Below are positions 11,583 to 21,639 of a stretch of 30,648 nucleotides of DNA, in pieces. The notes beneath the pieces are model-generated. The model was not told where the DNA came from, made no database searches, and saw only the letters and a list, made by a program, of their open reading frames with translations. The DNA is from Gnetum montanum. Lineage: Eukaryota; Streptophyta; Gnetopsida; Gnetales; Gnetaceae. Location of the stretch: the NCBI GenBank assembly GCA_015680685.1, contig MNCI01022351.1, forward strand, positions 7,780-38,427, read 5' to 3'. Made by a program: the position numbers and the translations under genes. Position 1 is the first letter of the stretch; the number at the start of each line of letters is the position of its first letter.

Positions 11583-11815
11583 GTAGAATCGATTTGTTTG
11601 ATCCTGAAAGCCAATTACAAAGAAATGGGTCTACCCAGCTTTTCTTATCAAGTCAAAGCATGTGGGTCTACCTAGCTTTTCTTATCAAGTCAAAGCATGT
11701 TATGGAAGATTGGTGATAATGGTAGAATCAATTTGTTTGACCCTGAAAGCCAATTACAAAGAAATGGGTCTACCCGACTTTTCTTATCAAGTCAAAGCAC
11801 GTTATGAAAGATTGC
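11583..11815 (+). repeat. Nested local duplications (139-bp and 37-bp periods)
   Basis: A segment starting TAGAATCGATTTGTTTGATC at 11583 recurs at 11722 with few changes, a 139-base offset. Inside the first copy a 37-base part (TGGGTCTACC..AAAGCATG, 11626 and 11663) is itself duplicated. The period 139 is not a multiple of three, so the open frames (11528-11716 and 11662-11868) read different phases of the same repeat. Codon-like quality is better than the surroundings, so a gene fragment is possible, but I recognise no family. Confidence 0.75.
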
Positions 11816-12049
11816 AATTCAATAGGATTAAGTTCATTGATAATGCCTTACGAAGAATCACTGAATGAAGAAAATAAATACGTCCTTCTTACTGCAGTGG
11901 TGTCTCAATATTTTGGAATAAAAGACAAAATCAAACGATATCTGTCACATCTGGATTTCTGATCATCGTTCTCCAAATGGGAGTGTTTCCTTTGTCTTTT
12001 AATGTAATTGTAATGTTTTGGTTGAAAATATCATATCCTACATATGACA

Positions 12050-12116
12050 CTCAAGTGGTTTGCTCCACTATTTTCATATGAATTCCACAACTTTTATAGG
12101 TAGCAAACCACTTGAG
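12050..12116. repeat. Perfect 15-bp inverted repeat (foldback)
   Basis: CTCAAGTGGTTTGCT (12050-12064) and its exact reverse complement (12102-12116) flank a 37-base loop. The structure ends exactly where a 100-codon minus-strand open frame (12117-12419) stops. It could be a short hairpin element or terminal part of a miniature transposon; no target-site duplication was seen. Confidence 0.75.
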
Positions 12117-12419
12117 CTAAATGGAGAGAAAATCCAAAAATCTGTGCAAGAACCTATGAAGAAATTTTAATACAAAACCAAATTTATTAATGTGAACCAA
12201 GAGAGCTGTCTCCTTCCTTGAATAATTATCATTAGTATTTTTATTCACTTTTTTCTTTCCATAATATGGATAAGTGATAGTGAAGGTGAGCAAATGTTGG
12301 TAAATGTTATTTGCGAGACTTGGATCATGGCCAAAGTTACGGTGCTTCAAAATGCAGAGAAATGTCCGATGAAACATATTCAAAAAAACATTTAAAATAT
12401 GCTCATGTGAACAATCCAT
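12117..12419 (-). CDS. Unrecognised small open frame (100 aa)
   Basis: A 100-residue frame on the minus strand, rich in Phe, His, Lys and Asn, with a duplicated KFLHRFLHRFL tail. No signal peptide, transmembrane pattern or known motif stands out. Base composition is the same as the surrounding DNA. It may be a chance opening; it is listed because it is one of the longer uninterrupted frames with mixed composition here. Confidence 0.15.
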   Translation of the reverse strand: MDCSHEHILNVFLNMFHRTFLCILKHRNFGHDPSLANNIYQHLLTFTITYPYYGKKKVNKNTNDNYSRKETALLVHINKFGFVLKFLHRFLHRFLDFLSI

Positions 12420-12639
12420 GTGGTGTGCCTACTATTGACAATTGATAGATACTAGCATGTGAAAAGAGTTTTTGATGAGTTCTGAATAGCTTTAACATGC
12501 TAGTGATGCAGATCTTATCATAAAATTTCTGGATTACATCACTTTATATACAAATTTTACATTTTTTTCTAAAGCTTTTTCAAGTAATTGCAAATCACAA
12601 TATTTTTTAAAAACCTTTTTGGTTGAATATGGTATTAAT

Positions 12640-12790
12640 GTTATTAATATAGTTGGTTAGCTTGCATTGCATTAAAAGGTATGGGTTCAAAACCTAGTAG
12701 CTGCACAACACCCTAAGCATGCTTGCCTATAGCCATATAGAATCACACCTTCATGCATATTAAATCATCTTATCCTTTTTAAAAATAAAA
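12640..12790 (+). repeat. Possible tRNA-derived SINE or tRNA relic
   Basis: An A-box-like TAATATAGTTGG (12645-12656) followed by TTAG, and a B-box-like GGTTCAAAACC (12684-12694), are 39 bases apart, roughly the spacing of an internal RNA polymerase III promoter. No cloverleaf can be folded from the flanks, so this is not a working tRNA gene. The 100 bases downstream end in an A-rich stretch (12780-12800), as a SINE would. No target-site duplication was identified. Confidence 0.4.
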
Positions 12791-13269
12791 TTTAGAAAAA
12801 TTAATAACAAATTGGTTACAAATATTAGATATATAGTCAACAAGATACCAAACACAACCACTTCAAAAAGGCTTAAGCTTTTACCCATTCACTGAACCCT
12901 CAACTAGAAAAGGTCCATCTTTCATCTTTTAAAACTCTTTTTGAGTATATTTAGAAGATAAAAAATGTTAAGTAATGCAATGCAAGTTGTAACTTGAGGT
13001 TTCCAAATCTACTAAACACACACCTACCCTTATATGATCGTCAATCCAATATATATCAGTGTATTACACTACTAGCAACCAAATATTAAGGTAACATACA
13101 TATATACATAGTTATATAAAGCTTGTGTGTATTTGACTTTTGGTAATTAAGGTTAATGTGTCATTTAAGTGTCCAACTTGCCTTGCATAGGGAAAATGGC
13201 ATCAATTATCACTTGTGAATGGTATAAGAAGATCCTTTGGTTGCTATGCTAAAACCCAAATATACAGAA

Positions 13270-13788
13270 ATGGAGTCTGAGAGGAAAAGCAGTCACGAGC
13301 AGATGTCATGTGCTGCATGCAGATTTCTAAAGAAAAAATGCAAAGGAAAAGCATTCATTCTAGCTCCCTATTTTCCTTCTCAAGATCCGCAAAAATTCAT
13401 GGTAGTTCACAAAGTCTTTGGGGCCAGCAACATAACCAGGCTTCTAAGCATATGTGTATGATTAAATTTTGTAGCACATTCGTGTACCTAAACTAACTCA
13501 ACTTTGTTTTTCTTAGGGGCTTAATTTGATTTTGGATTTAAGCAGGACTTAGAGGAGGATATGAGAATGGACACAGCCAACTCTTTGGTCTACAAGGTAA
13601 ACATGAGGTTGAAGGATCCAGTGTATGGCTCTGTAGGTCTCCTGTATAATCTGCAATGCTGTGTCACTGACCTGCAAACACAGAGAGCAGCCTCCAAGGC
13701 TGAGGTTGATTTGTTGTAGAAGATGTTTTCACAGCTGGAATGCTTGCCTCCAGTAACCAAATGTGAGGATCTGGAGCACTTTGACTAG
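13270..13788 (+). pseudogene. LOB-domain (LBD) transcription factor gene, probable pseudogene
   Basis: LBD proteins are plant-specific nuclear DNA-binding regulators of organ boundary and lateral organ development. Exon 1 (13270-13455) begins at the ATG nearest the domain (an upstream in-frame ATG at 13237 is less likely). It encodes the C-block CAACRFLKKKC at residues 14-24, then LAPYFPSQDPQKF (31-43) and the GAS block HKVFGASNITRLL (47-59). Exon 2 starts after an acceptor AG at 13544-13545 and encodes RMDTANSLVY, RLKDPVYGSVGLLYNLQ and a leucine-patterned coiled-coil start. A phase-0 GT donor is available at 13456 (GTATGA), giving a 90-bp intron. Oddities: the fourth zinc-binding Cys of CX2CX6CX3C is missing (KGKAF where KGKC is expected), and a TAG at 13717-13719 ends the frame after 119 residues; without it the frame would run to 13786-13788. 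The LOB domain is otherwise complete, so either a short protein or a recent pseudogene is possible. The loss of the Cys favours pseudogene. Confidence 0.85.
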
Positions 13789-13881
13789 GAATGGGAAGAA
13801 TCAGGAAGTTATTTCGTTATTGAATTTTTTTAGTTTCATTAAAACCTGGAAAACCACATTTCATCCATTATTTCCCACTTA

Positions 13882-14308
13882 NNNNNNNNNNNNNNNNNNN
13901 NNNNNNNNNNNNNNNNNNNNNNNNNNNNNNNNNNNNNNNNNNNNNNNNNNNNNNNNNNNNNNNNNNNNNNNNNNNNNNNNNNNNNNNNNNNNNNNNNNNN
14001 NNNNNNNNNNNNNNNNNNNNNNNNNNNNNNNNNNNNNNNNNNNNNNNNNNNNNNNNNNNNNNNNNNNNNNNNNNNNNNNNNNNNNNNNNNNNNNNNNNNN
14101 NNNNNNNNNNNNNNNNNNNNNNNNNNNNNNNNNNNNNNNNNNNNNNNNNNNNNNNNNNNNNNNNNNNNNNNNNNNNNNNNNNNNNNNNNNNNNNNNNNNN
14201 NNNNNNNNNNNNNNNNNNNNNNNNNNNNNNNNNNNNNNNNNNNNNNNNNNNNNNNNNNNNNNNNNNNNNNNNNNNNNNNNNNNNNNNNNNNNNNNNNNNN
14301 NNNNNNNN
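13882..14308. other. Assembly gap (427 N)
   Basis: A run of Ns lies about 100 bases downstream of the LBD coding sequence. The open frames across it are artefacts of N. Confidence 0.99.
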
Positions 14309-15400
14309 TCTTGCATGGTGTTGTATTATTTTTGGGAGGAGACTTAAGTTTTCTTTTATATAAAAACATATTTGAATTGATGTTTTAGTCCATGTTGCAA
14401 GAAATGCAATGGATTACCCATGTCCAGGCTTTTTCGTTTTAGCAAGTGCAACCATTTCAAAGAGTCTATGGTTTGGCTGTTGACTATTCCAAGTAGGTAA
14501 ATAGACTTTTCATGGGAAAAGTGAAAGATTTTTTAATAGTTTATCAATTAAATACATTATTTTCATTGTTTCAAGATGTAGTAACAGTAGAGGAGTAACC
14601 TTGTATTGAGACGTTTTTGTAATAGGTCACATCTACCTGTCTTATGACTAGGGGTGATGCTACACTTGCTTCAAAAAAATGAAAGATAATTAGATAATCA
14701 GTACCATAAGTGGTATGGTCTTTCCAATATATCTATTCTATTCATATTTACTTTTTGGTATATCACTTTTATTCCATTTTTTAGCATGGAGTTATGCAAA
14801 CCCTTCTGGATGCTAGGATCCATTTCCTCTCAACATTTTCCATTTTCAATTTCTTAAATGTTCTATGTTTTCTTAGCGTATTCAGTATCTTCTTAGCGTA
14901 AGTAAATTTCTCCATGTAACTTAACTTTTAAGTATAAGAAGTAAATTGATAAAGGGCTTCAACTTTAAGAGGAAGGAAATCTACTTATAAAGATCATAAG
15001 AAGTTTGAATTTTCACTTGAAGTTCAAGTACAAAAAATTATTTTTGAATATATTGAACTCCACGTGAGGTGTGCCTTTCTCTATTCAAAGGGGCAAATGC
15101 TCAGGATATTAAAGCTCTCAAATACTAGCTTTTAACATCATTTCCCTACCGACATCCACCAATTATTTAGCATTATTTCCTAAAACATGATGGTTCCTAC
15201 CTATCCACGGTGGTTATCCCAATCGCCTTTCCTCTTTTTGTCATAACGATAGTTCACTGATCCTCTTTTCATCATAACGACAGTTGCTGAGATGATGGCT
15301 CTGAGGCTTTGACCCATGTGTCAGCCTTCTCATTTGACCATTTCATTTCTCAGGGCATCTGTAGGTTTCATTTCTGCATCGTCCACTATGCATGTCTATT
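14309..15400. other. AT-rich sequence, no gene recognised
   Basis: No coding signal seen. It may include the 3' flank of the LBD gene. A short repeated word TCTTAGCGTA occurs twice at about 14871-14900. Confidence 0.45.
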
Positions 15401-15404
15401 GCAG

Positions 15405-15470
15405 GAATGAGGAAGTTTTGTTGCGATTTTCATTTTTGAATGAGGAAGTTTTGTTGCGATTTTCATTTTT
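15405..15470 (+). repeat. 33-bp tandem duplication, two copies
   Basis: GAATGAGGAAGTTTTGTTGC.. (15405-15437) repeats immediately at 15438-15470 without visible change. Because 33 is a multiple of three, the open frame at 15316-15516 carries NEEVLLRFSFL twice. The frame has no other recognisable feature. Identity of the copies implies a recent duplication. Confidence 0.85.
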
Positions 15471-15559
15471 GCTTCCCTTTTTAAGCTACTTCCTACATGC
15501 TTCACCAAACCAATAATGATGCATTTTTTCAAAAAAAAATCGAGAAACCGAAATCATAG

Positions 15560-16440
15560 GAAGATTGCATCTTTCCCTAAGTCCGCTGATTTTAGCTGCC
15601 AGGTTTGCTAGAATGTGCAATGCTGGCTAACCAAATGTGTAATGCAAATTGTAGGATGTCTGTCCCTTGCTATCCAAGATTTAGGCTTCCCGAATTTGAT
15701 TCTGGGCATTCCTTCCTGGTGGTGGTGTTTCAGAAGATTTTGATTCCATCGACTTCTTGGTCCTTGGACACATCAATTCGTCATTTTGGCCCTGTGCCCA
15801 GCTGCTATCTCTAGCCTCGTCCCACGATGCCTATAGTAGTACGTTTCATTGTCTTGCACTTGTTGGTGCTGGTCTTTGCAATGGTGTTCATGTCCCAATC
15901 ATGGGGAATTTGCCCACTGTAGAGTTGATCACTTGGGACATGGCAATAGGCACCACGTCCAGCTGCATGGTTTCATTGCCTTTGTGTGCACCACCACCTG
16001 TGTCTTGTGCCATCTGCTCGTTTGGCCTCTATTGGGTGGAATCTGCCTGTGACTTAGAATTTTTTAGATGACAGTCAGGACATGGGTCACGGATTTCAAT
16101 GGCACCTATCTCCTCCACGACCGACTAACATCTGCCACTGCTACGAACGTGTGCAGAAATCAATACCAGTAACTTCTTGGTGGAGACATGGTGGCATCGG
16201 TGAGTCTGCATCTGGAAGCAGCAGATGCTGTTGTGGATTCACATTTGGTGGGAAGCCGCAGTCTATGGGATTGTAGGATGGCAGCATAGGGCATTGGGCA
16301 AAGCCCAGTACTCCCAAACAATGCTGCAGCATGCTGTCGAGGAAGCTTCGTGCATGGCTTGTGGTGTGCCTCCATGAGGCCTGCATGCATCTTTACTAAG
16401 CCCACGGTGATCCTTGTAGTTTTACTAGCTTGTTTCAGTT
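15560..16440. other. GC-richer block of unknown origin
   Basis: This stretch is visibly richer in G+C than the DNA on either side and is bounded by an A-run (15532-15540) and a T-run (16440-16449). Several overlapping open frames on both strands exist (15757-16071 plus, 16160-16459 minus), none with a known domain. The composition suggests a former coding sequence or a GC-rich retroelement fragment. I could not identify it. Confidence 0.5.
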
Positions 16441-16725
16441 TTTTTTTTGAAACCCTCATTTTTCCTAGTCCTATTTACAAGTTTGTATTTTGGAAATCCT
16501 TACATTAGTAACCTAAGTAAGGTGGTTTTATCATTAATTATATATCATTTTGTTTAAATCTACTTTTCTGTAATTTCTACATTTACTATTTTTCTTTCAA
16601 ACTTTTGATATTGCAATTTTAGTTTTTCTTTAAAAAATATATATTTTTTCCTATTTTCCTTTAAACTTTACAGTTTACTAGTAATTTTTAGTTATCTGCA
16701 TTTTTATTTTCAAGCTTTTCATTTT

Positions 16726-18300
16726 ATGAATGAATTTTTCCATAGAGCATCCCAACAAAGATCATTTACTCCTACCCCTAATCGACTAGCTACTAGTCAT
16801 TTTACTTTAAGAAGAGAACAAGCTTTATGTTTTCCAAACTCTATTCCAAAAGGAATTCAAACTAGGATGACAACCAATCCATCCCCTACCTCATTAGTAG
16901 CAATCCCTTTAATTTCACAAATTATCACAATATTCCAAAGTTGCTTTAAAATTTTAATTTGTTCTTTGACCGTACAACTCCCAATAATGATGTCTAACAA
17001 CATGTAGAATGCTTCGAGACTTTATTAGGTATCTATAACATCACTAAAAATGACATAGCTTTTAGAGTATTTATCACAACTTTTAAAAGTAAAGCCACAC
17101 AATGGTTTTTAATGCTCCCTAATGCATCTTGATAAGTTTACTAGTCTTGCTTTAGCATTAAGTAATTTTACAAATGTGAGAAAAATACTTGGAAAAAATA
17201 TTTGTGACTATAATTTAAGGCTTCTCCATCAACTAGCTTATGTGCCAAATGAGATGCATCCACAACTTGATGGTATCCTCAATTTTTACCTCTCCACCAT
17301 TGATCCATTCTTTGCCTATGCCATGAAATCAAATAGCAACATAGAAAAATTGCTAAGAGCAATGGCTAAAGTTGTTGAACTTGAGCAAATTACCTTAATG
17401 AATAGCATTCAAACTCAATTTGGAATGATGAGTGCTAGCAATCATATGCAATCTAGTCCCTTACCATCACAAAATTTCCCAATGAATAATAACATGTTTC
17501 ATGCTCCTACTCCCCTTCAAATGACTCAACCTATAAATAATTATTTTAAAAGTCCAACATCTTCTTCATTTTTATCATCAAACATTGGTTTGAGTGATGA
17601 TCAATCAAAAGCTTTGATCTAATCTATTTTAAAGTCCAATGGAATATCTAATCCTAATGGATCTACTAGTCAAATTAAGAATCAAATGATCGAAATATTA
17701 ACTTCACTTCCAAAACTTTTAAATGAAATAGTAAAACTAAAGTGAAGAAATAACAAAGTTCCTACAAATTCTGAGAAATCAAGTACATTAATCAATGATG
17801 ATTATTGTTGCCTTCATAACACTAGGCAAGATTCTAAGAAAACTTGCCCTCAAATTTTAACACTATATAATGACAATGCCAAAAATCAACAAAATGGAAA
17901 AACACCAAGTATGGTCCTTAAACATACCTTATGAAAGAGAAAATGAAGAAGTTACCCCATTTCAAGAAGTCATGGCAAGTGATCCTAACCCACATAACAC
18001 CTGCTACCATAAACCTAGTGACATCATAAATACTACTCAACAACAAACTAGGAATAACTCTTATACTCCTCCCAACAAAAGAGTTCCTAGTCAAAATAAC
18101 ACAAATAATCAAGTGGGACCTTCCCATGTAAATGTTCAACAACAACCTAGTTCAGCTATTATATTTAGAATACTTAGAAGAACTCCAACTCAACATGAGA
18201 TAAAAGATGAACATAAAACTTATGATCTAGTTGAAGATTTGAAAAGAGTTAAAGCTAACATTTCAATGTATGATATTTTTCACTTTAAGGAAATGAAATA
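16726..18300 (+). pseudogene. Tat-like Ty3/gypsy element: gag
   Basis: This is the capsid gene of the large gypsy element that fills 16726-25912. The first frame (16726-17007) is a polar, Pro/Ser/Thr-rich N-terminus. Around 17020-17120 the capsid core is visible as FRVFITTFKSKATQWFL, the usual 'LFPxSLxGxAxxWF' region. Frame 17122-17622 contains helical capsid sequence and a VVELEQ segment before an Asn/Ser/Pro-rich tail. Near 17804-17855 a CCLHNTRQDSKKTCP segment resembles the short Cys/His motif at the end of gypsy Gag. The stops at 17005 and 17620 and at least one frame change before 17870 disrupt it. The 17870-18310 frame is the hydrophilic Gag/Pro linker, with EDLKRVKANISMYDIF, a block conserved before the protease in this group. 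No 5' LTR or primer-binding site was found upstream. Confidence 0.75.
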
Positions 18301-18870
18301 TGTAATTTAAAAGATTGTTCATACACCTAAAACCAATAAAGGAAAGTCTCCAATAACTAAAAAACAAGTTCATTTTGCTAAAAGTCCTAATAACTTATCA
18401 ATACAAAACTCAAGTAATTTCATGCTAAATAAGAAAGTTCAACCACCTTTCATAACAACTTTGATTATTTTGGTAAAGAATCTCCATAATTTCCTAATGG
18501 ACTCTAGTACAATTGTTAGTCTTAAGACATTAGAAGTGTACAAGATATTAGGAGCATAAATGCTTCCATAATCAAGAAGTATGATACAACTTGATAGATC
18601 TAACATACCTGTGATATGTTCATTAAAAGATGTGAAAGTATAACTCAAATAGTATCTAACTTGTACATGTTATATGGATATTTTAGTAGTTGATATGTTA
18701 CTCACTTATGGTATGCTTTTGTTTAGGGCTTTTGAAGCCCAATTTGGAGACTTTTTAGATTGGATTTTTCAGAATTATTAATTCCTATTAAAGGAAAATC
18801 TAAGTATGTTGTTATACAAAATGAACCTTTTTATAAACAAGTGGTTACAACTTTTGATCCACAAAATTAA
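18300..18870 (+). pseudogene. Tat-like gypsy element: aspartic protease
   Basis: The broken translation reads LHNFLMDSSTIVSLKTLE (about 18481-18535), matching the retropepsin active-site block 'HNxLVDSGASxNVM' with D-S-G changed to D-S-S. It is followed by MIQLDRSNIPVI (18580-18615) and MDILVVDM with YGMLLFRAFEAQFGDFLD (18675-18765), matching the 'xxDILVVDIPxxYGxxLSRxW' region. Several stops interrupt it. The order and spacing are normal for the family. It is inactive. Confidence 0.75.
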
Positions 18871-19230
18871 TCTTTAGAAAACTAAAATACCAATCTTTTT
18901 ATTGAAGTTATTGAACTTGGACTTGACAAATATTTTGTGAATGATGATGTAAGTGAACTTTAGAAATAAATCCTTTTGCTTATATATATTCCACCCAATA
19001 TTACCAAGCTTTTAGAGAATGTGAAAAAAATTTATGAAGATACTTTGCCATATCATCAAGATGATGAGAGAACATTTCTTCTTGGTGACCCACCACCATT
19101 AGGAATGGACAAAGATATAAATGAGATTCTAACCAATAAAACATTAGAAGATGAGCAACATTTTGATAACAATCATTGTTACATTAATCAAAGGGTTAAT
19201 TTCTTAGATTTTATTAACTTAAACACTTAG

Positions 19231-19650
19231 ATATTAAGAGTGGATGGTGCCTCTTCTAAGAAAGGATGTCGAGTTAGAATAATGATCATACCTCCTAGTG
19301 AAGCTCCTATCCTTAAAGCCATTAATTTCACATAATCCATGGCTAACAACATGGTTGAATATGAAGTGCTTATACATGACATTAAGTTCTCTTAATATTA
19401 TGTCTTAACCAACCCAAAATTTATAGTAACTCTCAATTAATATTAAATAAAGTTGATGGAATCTTTGATAATAAGGACATTACCATGAAAGCATAGAAAG
19501 TTTATATCCTTGAACTTCTTAAGGAATTTGAACACATATCCATTGAACATGTACCAAGAGAAGAAAACTATGTCCCTGATGCACTAGCTCAAATGGCCAG
19601 CACTTTAGATGTCCCTTTTAGACACCATGCTTGGGATTGTTGAAAATGTT
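19231..19650 (+). pseudogene. Archaeal-type RNase H (aRNH) domain, upstream of RT
   Basis: RNase H of this type degrades RNA in RNA/DNA hybrids and is an extra domain of Tat-clade gypsy elements. Visible motifs in order: VDGASSKKGCRVRI (19243-19284, first catalytic Asp kept), NNMVEYEVLIHD (19345-19380, catalytic Glu kept), then after a shift to the third frame YSNSQLILNKVDGI (19422-19463), where the usual YGDSQLIINQV has its catalytic Asp replaced by Asn (19428-19430). It ends EHISIEHVPREEN followed by DALAQMAS (about 19535-19605). The frame 18976-19230 just before it is an acidic spacer. The domain lies before RT, not between RNase H and integrase; see findings. It is inactive. Confidence 0.75.
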
Positions 19651-20040
19651 CTATTCTATATAATGTCTTTTCTTCTCAAGTATTTGATGATGATAATAAT
19701 ATTTATGATTTTCTATTTTCAAAGGGTGAATTTGGCAATCAATGTTTTAAAGTTTCCAAAACTAATAAGGAGGTGACGATAAAGGATATTATTATTTTGA
19801 ATAAAATCTCTCATAAAGTAGTAATTAGGGAAGCTTTATTTGAGGACTTACATACCAAAACCAAAGAAGTATTTACAAATACTAATTAGAAAACATTACC
19901 TAAAATAGAAATAATCCAAATTCAAAATAAAGGACAACAGTACCAAATTAAAATAGGAGCTTACTTACATGCTAATGCAAAAATAAAAAATAAAAATTGA
20001 TTGAATTATTACATGAATTTAATGATTTTTTAACTTTTTA

Positions 20041-20880
20041 ACTTGGACATATGATGACCTTAAAACTTTCAATCCTCTGGTAATGATCCATACTATTCCC
20101 CGTAAGCCTGAAAGTAAACCATTTAGACAAAAACTTAGACCCATGAATCGCAAGATACAAACTTTGGTGAAAGAAGAAATTAATAAACTTTTAGAATCCA
20201 ATATTATTTATCTTGTGATACATTCAAGTTGTATATCAAGCTTAGTCCCTATTAGAAAATGAACTAGTGAATTAAGGTAATGTATTGATATTCATAACCT
20301 TAATACTTCTTGTATTAAGGATAATTATCTACTTCCTCTCATGGAGGAGCTTTTTCAAATCATGAATGGTACCCAGATGTATTCCTTTCTAGATGGATAT
20401 TCAACATATAATCAAATCTTCATTAGTAAAAAGGACTAATATAAGATTGCTTTTATAAAAAAGTGGGAAACTTTTCAATTTGCTAAGATGTCCTTTGGTC
20501 TCATAACTACTAGTTCTACCTTTCAAAGAGCTATGGAAAAACATTTTGAAGAATTGATAAGGAAGCATATTATTATTTACCTAGATGATTTAACCATTTT
20601 CTGCTAAGATCAGGGAACATACCTTAGAGACCTTAGAAACATTTTCATAAGATGTAGACAATCTAGTATCACTTTAAATGCCAAGAAATCCATCTTTGGT
20701 GTTCAAAGTGGTAAATGTTTTGGTCATATAGTAACTAAGAAATGGATTATAATTGATCCTAAATAGGTAAATGCAATTCTAGAAGTTCCTTACCTCTTAT
20801 CTAAGACTAATTTAAGGGCCTTCTTTGGGAAAATAAATTTTATTAGATGATTTATTCCTACTTATGTTGAATTAGTCAAA
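20041..20880 (+). pseudogene. Tat-like gypsy element: reverse transcriptase
   Basis: The polymerase copies element RNA into cDNA in the virus-like particle. In a single frame, the region reads FRQKLRPMNRK (20122-20154), IQTLVKEEINKLLESNII, then YSFLDGYSTYNQI (20383-20420; the LDxxxGYxQ block with the first catalytic Asp), the FAKMSFGLITTSSTFQRAM block (20479-20535) and the catalytic YLDD at 20578-20589, intact. FGHIVTKK (about 20719-20745) marks the thumb. Stops at 20260, 20437 and 20605 and others are substitutions; no frameshift is needed from 20041 to 22700, which indicates decay mostly by point mutation. Confidence 0.88.
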
Positions 20881-21480
20881 CCATTAAATGAGAAGCATAA
20901 TAAAGATAATCATATGCATTGGATAGATGAAAGAAAGAATACTTTCCTTGTCATTAAAGAAGCCATTATAGATGCTCCTATTTTAGCTTCTCCTTGGTAT
21001 GAGAATGATTTCCTTTTATATGCTTTTTCTAATGATGTTATTGCAACCACTATCTTAATCCAAGATGTAGTTGATCAAGGTGAGAGACCCATAGCTTTCA
21101 TGTCCATGCATCTGAAAGATCTAGAATTAAATACTCACTTGTAGAAAAATAGTTTATTGATGTTATAAAAGCCTTAAAAAAATTTTCACTACTATTTATT
21201 AAATGCAAATATTTTTGTCACTGTTCCTGATCCAACCACCATTACATTAGTTAAATTACAAGACCCTAGTCAAAAATATGAAAAATGGGTTATGAAATTA
21301 GAAGAATTTGATATTCAATAGAAAGTAGCAAAGTTAGTTAGAGGAACTAGCCTTGCCAAGCTAATAGCTAAATCCTCAACCTTAGAAAATTGTGATGTCC
21401 CTAAAGACAAAGAATTGATACCACCTTATATCCTATTCATTGATGAGGAAAACAACATCCCATTCACTCCTAACTAGTTA
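20881..21480 (+). pseudogene. Tat-like gypsy element: classical RNase H and connection
   Basis: Follows RT in the same frame. HWIDERKNTFLVIKEAI (20917-20967) and DAPILASPWYENDFLLYAFS (20971-21030) match the 'W..E...AF..IK..L..APVL..PD....F.LY.DAS' start of the gypsy RNase H. The first catalytic residue expected in 'DAS' reads AFS, so Asp is lost. ERPIAFMSMHLKDLE and a degraded KNFHYYLL block follow. A linker with KYEKWVMKLEEFDIQ and RGTSLAKLIA (21276-21370) corresponds to the end of this domain. Inactive. Confidence 0.8.
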
Positions 21481-21639
21481 CGTGATCCATGGTATGGTGA
21501 TATTAACTTTTATTTAAATTTTCATTATTATCCTTCATATTTACCTAGATATAAAAGAAATATTTTAACATCTAATTACTCCAAATTCACTCTGATTAGT
21601 GGTGAGTTATCTAGGAATAATTTCCAAGAAATATATCCT

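Noticed and set aside
12640-12700. Functional tRNA gene
   Set aside because: No acceptor or anticodon stem can be formed around the A- and B-box-like sequences.
13763-14369. Open frames of 145-194 aa around 13.8-14.4 kb
   Set aside because: They consist almost wholly of N from the assembly gap.
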